Origin: Prosthecobacter fusiformis
Lineage (GTDB): Bacteria > Verrucomicrobiota > Verrucomicrobiia > Verrucomicrobiales > Verrucomicrobiaceae
DNA: 64,000 nt
NCBI RefSeq assembly: GCF_004364345.1
Contig: NZ_SOCA01000002.1
Coordinates: forward strand, 819,711-883,710
Direction: 5' to 3'
The notes below the pieces were generated by a model. That model searched no databases. It had not been told where the DNA came from and worked only from the letters and a program-made list of their open reading frames with translations. The position numbers were made by a program, and so were the translations under genes. Shown in pieces: positions 37,589-46,148 of the stretch. Position 1 is the stretch's first letter; each line of letters opens with the position of its first letter.

Positions 37589-38473
37589 TTAAGCGGTTTT
37601 GAAACGGCCTTCGATCAGGCTCATGATCCGGTCCATAAAGTACCCCGTGAGGCCGATGGTAAGAATGCAGAGGATGATGTGCGCGTAGCTGCTGGAGTTA
37701 TACTGCTGCCAGAGAAAACCACCGACACCAGGCCTACCCGTGAGCATTTCCACGGCGACAATGACGAGCCAGGCGATGCCCAGGCTGAGGCGGAAACCAG
37801 TGAACATGTAGGGTAATGTGGCTGGCACGAGCACCTTCCATAGAGTCTTAGCCTTCGAAAGTTTAAGCACTTTAGCGACATTCATGTAGTCCTGAGGAAC
37901 TGCACGTACCCCCACGGCGGTATTCAACACGGTGGGCCACATGGCGCAGATGGCGATGGTGAAAAGAGCGGCAGCATCAGAGGCACCGAAAAAGGTCCGG
38001 CCCGCAGCATCCGTTAGCTTCACATTGCTAAAGAGCACCAGTCCCAAAGGATACCAAGCGAGCGGTGATACCGGACGCAGGACCTGGATGATCAGATCCA
38101 GCGCCATCATTGCCCTTTTAGATAATCCAAGAATGAACCCCAGAGGTGTGCCTAAAAGCAGTGCGATCAAGTAACCTTGAGCCACCAGTTTCAGGGACAG
38201 CCAGGTAAATCTCAGGATTCCCTGGTCCAGTTCGCCACGCTTGGCCAGCGGTTCAGTCACATACAGTTTGCTGGCAGTCCAAGTTTCTGACGGCGTCGGC
38301 AGGTCCTTGGAAATGCCTTCACGTTTAACATCTTCAATCATGTCTCCAAACCCATCATCTTTGGTATATTTGACGGATTTTCCGGCGATGGCATACCACA
38401 GGATTCCACATGCCAGGATGGCAATCATGGGCAGCAGAACGTGGTCAAATTTATAGCGTTGAAGCAGGTGCAT
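37589..38473 (-). CDS. nrtB: Nitrate ABC transporter permease
   Basis: A 294-residue inner-membrane permease with about six helices and the EAA-like loop (DYMNVAKVLKLSKAKTLWKVLVP) that docks to the ATPases. LGTPLGFILGLS, RPVSPLAWYPLGLVLF and AMWPTVLNTAVGVRAVP are typical for NrtB/SsuC-class permeases. A longer than usual N-terminal section (about residues 30-75) lies between the first helix and the main core. It sits 19 bases before the ATPase gene and follows NrtA in the transcription order. Confidence 0.92.
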   Translation of the reverse strand: MHLLQRYKFDHVLLPMIAILACGILWYAIAGKSVKYTKDDGFGDMIEDVKREGISKDLPTPSETWTASKLYVTEPLAKRGELDQGILRFTWLSLKLVAQGYLIALLLGTPLGFILGLSKRAMMALDLIIQVLRPVSPLAWYPLGLVLFSNVKLTDAAGRTFFGASDAAALFTIAICAMWPTVLNTAVGVRAVPQDYMNVAKVLKLSKAKTLWKVLVPATLPYMFTGFRLSLGIAWLVIVAVEMLTGRPGVGGFLWQQYNSSSYAHIILCILTIGLTGYFMDRIMSLIEGRFKTA

Positions 38474-38500
38474 GGCAGTGGCGGCGGCTTTGGGATAAAA

Positions 38501-39787
38501 TCAGGCTTTCAGACTCTTGACCGCGAATCCTGCGGCGTAGGCCTCGAGGTCGGCTTTGGGATCAAAGGTTACTCCATCGAAAAGAGTCTCAGGCTTTTCG
38601 TCGAGACCGGCGTGCGTGTAGCCGATCTCCTTCATCGCTTCCTCATAGATGTCTGTGCGCATCACCTGTTTGGTCACGGCTTCATAGTCCGGTGCTCCGT
38701 CCGTGAACCCCCAGCGGCGTAATTGTGTGAGCCACCATTTCGCATATTTTGGCTGCGGGTAGTTACAGTTGCGATCACTGAAAATCATGTAATCGGGATC
38801 ACGAAACTTACGGCCATCCCCCATGTCATATTTGCCCTGCAGACGAAGCAGCAGGCTCTGCGGTGGACAGTTGATGTAAGTGGCTGCGCTGACGATGTTC
38901 GCCTGCTCCTCTCGGTTTTCCATCTTATCCAGCCACACACTGGCTTCGTGCAGCGCTTTGAGCACAGCCTTCACCGTCTTTGGATTTTTATCTGCGAATT
39001 CTTCCGTAAAAGCGCAGACCTTTTCTGGGTGATCTTTCCAGATGGCCTGGGTATTGATGGCTGTGAATCCGATGTCTTCTGCAATGGCGCGGGCGTTCCA
39101 GGGTTCGCCAACACAAAAGCCGTCCATTTTACCAACCTTCATGTTAGCCACCATTTGGGGAGGTGGCACGGTGATGAGCGAGATGTCAGCACCGCCTCCC
39201 ATGGCATCTCCAGGATGAATGCCGCCAGCCGCCAGATAGTAGCGCATCCACATGGCATGTGTACCCGGTGGGAAGGTCATGGCAAAGGTCATCGGCGTCC
39301 CTGCTGCCTTGGCCTCATCCGCAAAAGGTTTTAGGGCTTTGGGGTCGGCGGCCACTTTGCCTTTAAGGCTATTGGCGAGAGTGATGGCCTGACCGTTGCG
39401 ATTGAGCAGCCAAGGGATGATCATTGGCTTTTTCGGTGCGCCACCCAGCCCCATGGTGCTGGCGATGGGCATGCCGATGAGCATGTGCGTGGCCTGGAGG
39501 TCATTGTTGCTGAGGGAGTCTCGAATAGCTGCCCAACTTGCCCCCTTGGTCACTGTAGATTTGATGCCATACTTTTTGAAAAGCCCCTTCTCATGAGCCA
39601 AGACGATGCTGGAGCAATCTGTCAGGGCGATGATACCAAAGTTAAGATCGGGCCGTTCTGGTGAATCATCCGCATAGGCACTGCCCACCCAGCCTTGAGG
39701 AAGGCCGGAGAGTAATGTGCCGAGACCAGCGGCCGTAGAGCGCTGCAAAAGGCTACGACGCGAGATAGGGGTGGGGAGGGGTTTCAT
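38501..39787 (-). CDS. nrtA: Nitrate-binding protein (NrtA/CmpA), Tat-exported
   Basis: A 428-residue substrate-binding protein. The N-terminus PISRRSLLQRSTAAGLGTLL is a twin-arginine signal, as in other NrtA proteins. The mature domain has LNFGIIALTDCSSIVLAHEKGLFKKYGI, NRNGQAITLANSL, MTFPPGTHAMWMRYYLA, KMDGFCVGEPWN and the tail with CNYPQPKYAKWWLTQLRRWG, all typical of nitrate/bicarbonate-binding CmpA/NrtA proteins. The nitrate context favours nitrate. Its gene overlaps the preceding NasS-like gene by 4 bases. Confidence 0.92.
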   Translation of the reverse strand: MKPLPTPISRRSLLQRSTAAGLGTLLSGLPQGWVGSAYADDSPERPDLNFGIIALTDCSSIVLAHEKGLFKKYGIKSTVTKGASWAAIRDSLSNNDLQATHMLIGMPIASTMGLGGAPKKPMIIPWLLNRNGQAITLANSLKGKVAADPKALKPFADEAKAAGTPMTFAMTFPPGTHAMWMRYYLAAGGIHPGDAMGGGADISLITVPPPQMVANMKVGKMDGFCVGEPWNARAIAEDIGFTAINTQAIWKDHPEKVCAFTEEFADKNPKTVKAVLKALHEASVWLDKMENREEQANIVSAATYINCPPQSLLLRLQGKYDMGDGRKFRDPDYMIFSDRNCNYPQPKYAKWWLTQLRRWGFTDGAPDYEAVTKQVMRTDIYEEAMKEIGYTHAGLDEKPETLFDGVTFDPKADLEAYAAGFAVKSLKA

Positions 39788-40902
39788 GCTTGGGCAGGTT
39801 TAGCGTTTTGGGTGGATTTGCGCAGGGTTTTGACGGCGGTTTTAGGGGCAGGGGAAAGGAGTGAGTCCGAGGTCCAGCAGGCAGACATGGCCTCCGTAGC
39901 TTCGGCTCTTTGAGAGGGAAGAATCAGTCCATGGGTGATGAACTCTTCCAGTAGCCAGCGACCACGTTCGCTGGTGGGCACATTGGCTTCACGGCGATGA
40001 AAGATGTGAAAGTTAGCTGCATCCGCAGTCTTGCCAGTGCCCAGGTCAAAAGGACCCACGAGGGATCTGCGCATGATGGCCTCGCCATTGCTAAAGTAAC
40101 TGCTTTCCGCGAGGATACGGGCCACTTCGGGACGGTTGTCCATCTCATCGCAAAAGGCGCAGGCTTCTTTTAGTGCGGCAGTGATGGCCTGGGCTTGGTC
40201 AAGGTGCTGCTCAATGAATGTCTCATTCATCAGCAGGACTTTCTCTGGATGATTCGGGGCGAGGTCCTCGCTGGTGGCGGCTACCCAGCCGATGCCTTTC
40301 TCGACAGCGACGGAGTTCCATGGCTCACCCACACAGTATCCATCAATCAGCCCGGCAGCCATATTGGCAGCCATTTGAGTGGGAGGCAGAGCGACAATGC
40401 GGACATCCTGATCGGGATTGATTTCCCCCCTGGCCAGCCAGCGGCGAAGAAGAAAATGGTGGGATGCATAGCGGGAGACCATGCCAAAAGTGAGGCGCCG
40501 GGAGGTGGTGCTGCGGATCAGTTTCTTCAGACTTGGAGCATCGCGGACGCCACGATTCCACAGGTCACGGCTGAGGGTGATGGCATCTCCATGCAGATTG
40601 AAGACGAATGGTGCCACCACCCTGCAAGGGGGCGTGCTCAGGCCCAGACGCATCGCAAGCGCCAGCCCGGCGATGGCGTGTGCGGCGTCCACCTGGCCAT
40701 AGAGCAGCTTTTCCCGGATGGTGGCCCATCCGACTTCACAACTGAGTTCGACCTTTACTCCTTGTTTGCGAAACAGCTCTTTCTCTTTGGCCACCAGCAG
40801 GGGTGCGCAGTCCGCGAGCGGAATGAATCCGATGCGGACCGGCTGAATAACCCCGGTGAGGGCAGGGGGGGAGATGTTGGCTGACTTCGGCATGACAGCC
40901 AT
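39784..40902 (-). CDS. Cytoplasmic NrtA-like nitrate-binding protein (NasS-like)
   Basis: A 372-residue CmpA/NrtA-family domain without any signal peptide: it starts MAVMPKSANISPPAL and goes straight to VRIGFIPLADCAPLLVAKEKELF. It has the same landmarks as the exported paralogue (NLHGDAITLSRDLW, SRYASHHFLLRRWLA, IDGYCVGEPWN). A cytoplasmic version may be a nitrate sensor like NasS, or the regulatory C-terminal domain of NrtC encoded alone. No NasT-type antiterminator is seen in the window. It is the first gene of the long nitrate operon, 85 bases from the divergent LysR gene. Confidence 0.85.
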   Translation of the reverse strand: MAVMPKSANISPPALTGVIQPVRIGFIPLADCAPLLVAKEKELFRKQGVKVELSCEVGWATIREKLLYGQVDAAHAIAGLALAMRLGLSTPPCRVVAPFVFNLHGDAITLSRDLWNRGVRDAPSLKKLIRSTTSRRLTFGMVSRYASHHFLLRRWLARGEINPDQDVRIVALPPTQMAANMAAGLIDGYCVGEPWNSVAVEKGIGWVAATSEDLAPNHPEKVLLMNETFIEQHLDQAQAITAALKEACAFCDEMDNRPEVARILAESSYFSNGEAIMRRSLVGPFDLGTGKTADAANFHIFHRREANVPTSERGRWLLEEFITHGLILPSQRAEATEAMSACWTSDSLLSPAPKTAVKTLRKSTQNAKPAQA

Positions 40903-40974
40903 TCACATCAGCAGCGGAGATGCCAGCGTGCCAAACTCATCCAGAAACAACGCGCAATCTTTTTCACATGATGT

Positions 40975-40989
40975 ATGAATCAAATTCAT
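40975..40989. promoter_or_regulatory. Candidate LysR operator over the regulator start codon
   Basis: The perfect palindrome ATGAAT-CAA-ATTCAT fits the LysR T-N11-A form. It lies in the 85-base divergent promoter region between the nitrate operon and the regulator, and its right half includes the first two bases of the regulator's ATG (40988). Binding here would repress the regulator itself. A role in activating the nitrate operon, whose start codon is 73 bases away, is plausible but not proven. Confidence 0.5.
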
Positions 40990-41890
40990 GGATCAACCGC
41001 TCGATACCCGGCAGCTTCGCGCCTTTATCTCCCTCGCTCGCAGTGGCAGCTTTACCCAGGCTGGTAGGGAGCTTCATCTCACCCAGTCAGCCATCAGCCA
41101 CGGAATCAAAGCGCTGGAGAACGATCTGGCCTGCCAGCTTTTCCACCGGCAGGGCAAAAGCGTGCACCTGACACATCACGGCCGTGAACTGCTGCCGCAT
41201 GCGGAAACCGTCATGCAGGCAATGAGCCAGGCGCGGGCATCCTTGGGCGCGCTGGACAAAACGCCTCGTGGCCGCCTAACCATCGGTTGTACACCAGCAG
41301 CGTCCCAGTTTATTTTGCCCACAGTATTTCGAGAGTTTAAGGAGAGCTTCCCCCAATATGAAATCCGGGTGCTTCCGGGTGAGACACCGCAGACGATCGA
41401 GCGGCTGTTGAACAATGAAGTGGACCTTGCAGTGACTCTCCGCCCCCCCGAGGTGACGCGCCTGGAATGTCATGGCATTTTTGAAGATGAGCTCGAATTT
41501 CTAGTTTCACCATTACACCCCTGGGCGACAAAGGCACCGAAGGTCAAGGATGCCACGCTGGAGACTTTCATTGTATCCAGCCGCAGCAGTCTAAACTTCA
41601 CCATGATTCAGGAGTTCTTTTTGAAGCAAGGGGTGCGTTTGAATCACTTCATTGAACTGGGCAGCAGTGAGGCCATCAAAGAACTGGCCAAGCTAGGTCT
41701 GGGCATTGCCATTGCTGCACGCTGGATCGCGCGGACGGAGATAGCAGCGGGGCAACTCGTGCCGGTGCCATTGCCCAAAGCGAAATTAAGGAGACGCTGG
41801 GTAACTTCCTCTTTGAAAGGTAGGCCATTAAATTTGGCGGAGCGGACTTTTGTGGGCTTGTGTGAGGAAGTCGGACGCAGGATGAATTGA
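40988..41890 (+). CDS. LysR-family transcriptional regulator of the nitrate cluster
   Basis: A 300-residue LysR protein with the N-terminal winged helix (LRAFISLARSGSFTQAGRELHLTQSAISHGIKALEN) and a periplasmic-binding-fold effector domain starting GRLTIGCTPAASQFILPTVFREF. It is divergent from the nitrate operon, the usual place for its regulator, and is most like CysB/NtcB/CbbR-type proteins. The effector could be nitrate, nitrite or a nitrogen-status metabolite. A palindrome lies over its start codon. Confidence 0.9.
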   Translation: MDQPLDTRQLRAFISLARSGSFTQAGRELHLTQSAISHGIKALENDLACQLFHRQGKSVHLTHHGRELLPHAETVMQAMSQARASLGALDKTPRGRLTIGCTPAASQFILPTVFREFKESFPQYEIRVLPGETPQTIERLLNNEVDLAVTLRPPEVTRLECHGIFEDELEFLVSPLHPWATKAPKVKDATLETFIVSSRSSLNFTMIQEFFLKQGVRLNHFIELGSSEAIKELAKLGLGIAIAARWIARTEIAAGQLVPVPLPKAKLRRRWVTSSLKGRPLNLAERTFVGLCEEVGRRMN

Positions 41891-41919
41891 GTTCCGATGG
41901 ATTTTCATTTATCACCCAC

Positions 41920-42450
41920 ATGATCACGAACTCGCCCTATCAATACTGCTCCCGCTGTGGAAGCGATGAGATGACGCCGGCGAGCGAACGTGAGTATGTC
42001 TGCGGTCAATGTGGCTACCAACATTTCATCACGCCCTTTCCTGCGGCGTGTGCACTGATCCTGGATGTGAATAAACGCCTCCTCGTCACTCGGCGGGCGC
42101 ATGAGCCAGGCCTGGGTAAGTTAGGCCTTCCGGGGGGAGTGATCGAGCCAGGTGAAACGGGTGAAGAAGCGGCTGCGCGTGAGACCCGCGAGGAGGTAGG
42201 GCTGGATATCCCGCCATCCGCCTTCAGATATTTTGCGGCACTGCCCAATCTCTACCTATTTCAGGATTACCTGTGGCCTACCATTGATCTTTTTTATCTG
42301 GCTGAAGTCACGGACTTTGCCTCGTTAAAGGCCAGTCCTGATGAAGTATCCGAAATGACCACACCTAAGTTGGCTGAGGTGGCATTGGATGAATTCGCTT
42401 TTGAGTCGAATGCTGAGGCGGTCCGAAGGTTGCAGGAATACCACGTCTAA
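41920..42450 (+). CDS. NUDIX hydrolase with N-terminal zinc ribbon
   Basis: A 176-residue protein from the ATG at 41920. The first 25 residues hold a zinc ribbon (CSRCGSDE ... CGQCGYQHF). The NUDIX box is complete: GGVIEPGETGEEAAARETREEVGL. This is the NudC/ADP-ribose pyrophosphatase-like arrangement; the substrate may be NADH, ADP-ribose or another nucleoside diphosphate derivative. The earlier TTG at 41887 overlaps the LysR gene and is less likely. About 30 bases separate it from the LysR gene; the functional link is unclear. Confidence 0.87.
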   Translation: MITNSPYQYCSRCGSDEMTPASEREYVCGQCGYQHFITPFPAACALILDVNKRLLVTRRAHEPGLGKLGLPGGVIEPGETGEEAAARETREEVGLDIPPSAFRYFAALPNLYLFQDYLWPTIDLFYLAEVTDFASLKASPDEVSEMTTPKLAEVALDEFAFESNAEAVRRLQEYHV

Positions 42451-42519
42451 GCTTGAGCGTGAAAAAGCAAGTTGCCACTGCTGGGGGGATGGCTTAAAAC
42501 CATGCGGTCTCAAGGAAAA

Positions 42520-42557
42520 GCGCTTGTAGCTCAACGGTTAGAGCAGGGGACTCATAA
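42520..42557 (+). pseudogene. Truncated tRNA (CAU), 5' half only
   Basis: The sequence has an acceptor 5' arm (GCGCTTG), a D stem/loop (GCTC ... GAGC), the anticodon stem 5' arm GGGGA and the loop CTCATAA with anticodon CAU at 42553-42555. No 3' half follows: after ATTC the sequence continues AAAATCAACGCTTT, which resembles the region 3' of the intact tRNA (42982-42995). It cannot fold into a functional tRNA. Confidence 0.8.
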
Positions 42558-42874
42558 TTCAAAATCAACGCTTTGCGTGGTTTTGCAGAGCTTTGCAACG
42601 AGACAAAAATTGTTCATTATCAGTGTTTTAGATTCCGATATTGTTTTCGCAGCTTTGCACAGGCTTACGGGAAAATTCCGACAGACCGTGAAATTCACTG
42701 TGAAATTTCACTGAAAATTTCTGGCTGACTGACCTGGAAGATTTCAGTTAATGCGGCATTTACATTGTGCCTGATGGATGTTCCCGTTTTAACGCAGCCG
42801 CACGCGCCGAGGAAATCATGCACCACAAACTGCTTGAGGATGGCAGATGTAGCGCCATTTTGATCCACCTAAAC

Positions 42875-42947
42875 GCTCCTGTAGCTCAATGGTTAGAGCA
42901 GGGCACTCATAATGCCTTGGTTCTCGGTTCGAATCCGGGTGGGAGCA
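42875..42947 (+). tRNA. tRNA with CAU anticodon (Met elongator or Ile2)
   Basis: The 73 bases fold fully: acceptor GCTCCTG/TGGGAGC, D stem GCTC/GAGC, anticodon stem GGGCA/TGCCT with loop CTCATAA, T stem CTCGG/CCGGG and discriminator A. CCA is not encoded. The anticodon CAU is at 42908-42910. C4-G69 and C5-G68 in the acceptor and the TTGG variable region are as in E. coli tRNA-Ile2 (read as AUA after lysidine modification), so Ile2 is possible instead of elongator Met. Confidence 0.92.
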
Positions 42948-43628
42948 CATATTTCCAGGTTAGAGTACCAGATTCTACTTGAAAATGAACGCTTTACAAA
43001 AGCCTGTAGAATACCGATGAAAAAGTTTCCTGCGGGTCAATTTGTTCAAAATTTTTTGCGTGGCTAAGCCTGGATTTGGGCCGCTTTTCAGCAGACCGCA
43101 GAAAACGACCGTGAATTTTCCCGGTCTGGAGCTGAACCCTGCAAGATGGTATGGACTCAGTTTGCAGCACAATGTTGAGACTGTAATAAGAGATTAGCGA
43201 TTTAGGTGAATCCCGAAATTTGGGCCTGGAGCTATGTTATGAAATGATGGTGGTTGCAGTCAGCACGGCTTAATAATCGCCGTAAACTTTCCCCAAGGTT
43301 ATGCCGCGTGGACTACAATGTTTGACGCCAAGCCGGGTCGAGTAAAGGTTCTGCTAGCGTTTAATCTGCCATTATGTCCGAGGCACAATATTGTAGACGG
43401 CAGCAAGCACTTGAAAGTTTAGAATCTTATTTCATAAGCAAACACATTAGCCGAGTAAGAATTCCATTTGTAAGATCAGGGCACTTAATTTGATGCCATG
43501 CATCTCATGGACCTGCCTATTGGTAAGCACAGTCTATATGAATATGTAGGGCGTGGAAATTATTGCGGACTGATCTATCATCATAAAAGATGTGCCAGTC
43601 TTTCTTATGACAAATTGCTGATTAAATA

Positions 43629-46148
43629 ATGAAACCACCACTTAACGTTCAATGCAGCCAATTTTTGGTTAATTCCTTAGTTATAATACTTACTGTAATT
43701 TTACCAATGGCGAATGCTCAGAACATAACGGATTCATTCAATTATGTCGTCAATGCTTCTATAGGAAATTATTCGGGATGGAGTGTGTCTTCCGGCAATG
43801 CCCTGGTGGTAAATCAGTATGTACATTCAGCCTCCCGTTCGCTGCGTTTGGTCGGCGGCTTGCAGACTGAAGTTAGGCGTGAGCTAGGCGGGGCAAGCGG
43901 CGCTTCCGTTCTATATGTTGACTTATGGATTCGGCCCGTGGTTTACGACGGAACATTTGAGACGGCTATCCTGCTCGACGGTTCTCTTGTAGGATTCACG
44001 AAAGAGGGGGCGGAAGGAAGGATATGGTTTTGTCATGGTGAAACTCCAGAAGGAACCGCAAATTGGGTGGACTCTGGATATCGGTTCTGGATGAACCGTG
44101 ACGGTTGCACCGCCAGTGATTGGCTACGGATTGGCATCCGCCAGGACAGCATAAACGAAAATTGGGATCTCTATGTGGATGGAAAAATGTTCGCGGGTAG
44201 TATCGCCTTCAAGAACAGAGGGGTTGAGTCCGGGTATTTGATTCTGATGGGCGGTGATTTACCAGCCGATGTTTATGTGGATGATCTGAAGATTTGGACT
44301 TCCAATCCTCTGTTTGCTGATGCCGATCTCGACGGGATGGATGATGCCTTTGAAACGAATCACTCATTTAACACGATGACGAATGATCGCGAAAATGACA
44401 GTGCCGAACCTGGAGTTTCCCGAATTCAGTATTACCTGAACGAGACGCACAATTGGTTTGTCGGTCAATGGGCGGCAACGACAGCCGACACTGACATGGA
44501 CGGCATGCCAGACCAATGGGAGTTGTTCTTCGGACTGGATCCAAATGACATCACGGATGGTGACCGTGATTCAGATGGGGATGGTGTTTCGAATGCGAAG
44601 GAATATCATCTAGGCACATCACCCGTGGGAAACTTCGTGGTCAAAGATGTTGGGGAAATTATGAGCACCCATGGCACTAATGGGAGGATGTTCCAGCCGT
44701 ATGGGATAAATAATGCAGGAGATATTATTGGTTATTATCCCGAATCATCTTCAACACGCCGTTACGTTGTTCTACATCCGTCTGGAAGCATTCATGTAGT
44801 CTTTACCACCACGGAGAACTCAGTGCCTCGATCCTTGCTGGCGATCAACGACTTGGGGTTGGTCGTTGGACACTACAAACCGCTTACTCCGGATAATGCA
44901 TCCTTATTTTGGTGGAATGGAAATGGTCTTCAATCTGCTGGGCTGCCGGAGACTGGCACTCAAATAACAAGTTCTCCGCTGGGTATAAGCATAGACCTTG
45001 AGGCAGGTGACATGGACCCTGGCTATTACACGTGGAATGAAGGCTCGTCTGTCTTCAACGACATCAGCAATGAATTTGAATCGACGTTTACACTCGATGG
45101 CCCGGGTGAAGGTTTGCTAGTAGATTCCGACACACACTATGATATCGATCTTGTTGAGACTAAGACACTCTCGTTTAACTCATCCTTTATCGGCCTCAGC
45201 AACCTTGGTAAGGTAGTGGGCGCTTATACATCAAACTTTGCCCACTATTTTGATGTAGAACCACCCTTCGGCGGATTTGAGATGTATATAAGTGCGGAGC
45301 GACGAACATCTAGCGGTTTCTATGGTCTCCAACTGCCGGTTGGTGGGAATGCATTGACATATTCTCAGTTTCCTCAAAACGTTTGGTCTGGAACTGAGTA
45401 CCGTCCACTGGAGGTGAACTGTGCAGGGGAAATCCTTGGCACTATGAAAGTATATGAGGACGGTAACGCACCGTTCTCCCCGTCAGGTGCCTACGTGGAA
45501 ACATTCGATGGTATGAAGACCATTTTGGAGCATCCAAATGGCCTGCCACTAACACCACTCAAACTAAATCGCTTCGGCCACGCACTTCTCAAGGTTACAG
45601 GTTCGTCGCCTCCCGAGTATGGACTGGCCAAGGGGCAGGAATGGGTTCCATTAAGCTACTCGCTGCCGAGTGGGGCAAGTTTTGTTCCAAAGGGAATTGA
45701 TGACAGCGACGTTGTTGTCGGTCATGTGAATGCATCTGGGTTTGGGCCAGCGCTACTATCGGACAAGGGTTTGATGCGGTTGGCTAATGCAGCGCCTGAA
45801 GGCGGCGGCTGGAGGTTTAATCAAGCTACGATAGTAGCCGTTAGCGATTCAGGGCTCATTCTTGGCACCGCCCCAATGCTTGGCCACAGTGGTCCACAAC
45901 GCTGCTTCGTTATGTGGCGGTTCGATGACCAAGATGGAGATGGGCTGCCGGATGATTGGGAGCGCCAAATCGTGGCGGCGGATACTAGCGGCTTTTTAGT
46001 CAGCATCTGGGATGTGCAGCCCGGCGATGACCAGGATGCAGATGGGCTGAACAATCGGGATGAACACCGGAATGGCACAGACCCAACAGAAAGTGACGGA
46101 ACTCTTTTTGAGCAGGTGGGTCTGACAGTTTTTACCCTGCTTGAATGA
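43629..46148 (+). CDS. Secreted protein with TSP3/EF-hand-like calcium repeats
   Basis: An 839-residue protein with a signal peptide (hydrophobic stretch LVIILTVILPMANAQ). A LamG-like region covers about residues 35-225. Thrombospondin-3/EF-hand-like motifs are clear: DADLDGMDDAFE, DTDMDGMPDQWELFFGLDPND, DGDRDSDGDGVSNAKEY, and near the C-terminus DDQDGDGLPDDWE and DDQDADGLNNRDEHRNGTDP. The middle has HAF-like repeats with GINNAGDIIGYY and AINDLGLVVGHY. It is likely a surface or secreted calcium-binding protein. Its stop overlaps the next gene's start by 4 bases. Confidence 0.75.
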   Translation: MKPPLNVQCSQFLVNSLVIILTVILPMANAQNITDSFNYVVNASIGNYSGWSVSSGNALVVNQYVHSASRSLRLVGGLQTEVRRELGGASGASVLYVDLWIRPVVYDGTFETAILLDGSLVGFTKEGAEGRIWFCHGETPEGTANWVDSGYRFWMNRDGCTASDWLRIGIRQDSINENWDLYVDGKMFAGSIAFKNRGVESGYLILMGGDLPADVYVDDLKIWTSNPLFADADLDGMDDAFETNHSFNTMTNDRENDSAEPGVSRIQYYLNETHNWFVGQWAATTADTDMDGMPDQWELFFGLDPNDITDGDRDSDGDGVSNAKEYHLGTSPVGNFVVKDVGEIMSTHGTNGRMFQPYGINNAGDIIGYYPESSSTRRYVVLHPSGSIHVVFTTTENSVPRSLLAINDLGLVVGHYKPLTPDNASLFWWNGNGLQSAGLPETGTQITSSPLGISIDLEAGDMDPGYYTWNEGSSVFNDISNEFESTFTLDGPGEGLLVDSDTHYDIDLVETKTLSFNSSFIGLSNLGKVVGAYTSNFAHYFDVEPPFGGFEMYISAERRTSSGFYGLQLPVGGNALTYSQFPQNVWSGTEYRPLEVNCAGEILGTMKVYEDGNAPFSPSGAYVETFDGMKTILEHPNGLPLTPLKLNRFGHALLKVTGSSPPEYGLAKGQEWVPLSYSLPSGASFVPKGIDDSDVVVGHVNASGFGPALLSDKGLMRLANAAPEGGGWRFNQATIVAVSDSGLILGTAPMLGHSGPQRCFVMWRFDDQDGDGLPDDWERQIVAADTSGFLVSIWDVQPGDDQDADGLNNRDEHRNGTDPTESDGTLFEQVGLTVFTLLE

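Larger units (their letters stand above)
42451..43628. other. Gene-poor AT-richer stretch holding two tRNA-type sequences
   Basis: I see no convincing protein gene in these 1,178 bases. They hold a truncated CAU tRNA (42520-42557), an intact CAU tRNA (42875-42947) and short matching segments downstream of each. From about 43000 to 43628 I find no feature. The base composition is more AT-rich than in the neighbouring operons, which together with the switch to Rhs and plasmid-like genes marks the left border of an accessory region. Confidence 0.6.

Noticed and set aside
42520-42557. Functional tRNA
   Set aside because: The T arm, variable loop and acceptor 3' strand are missing.
42472-42982. 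Small open frames reading VAQRLEQGTHN and VAQWLEQGTHN
   Set aside because: These are translations of the tRNA sequences, a common false gene.
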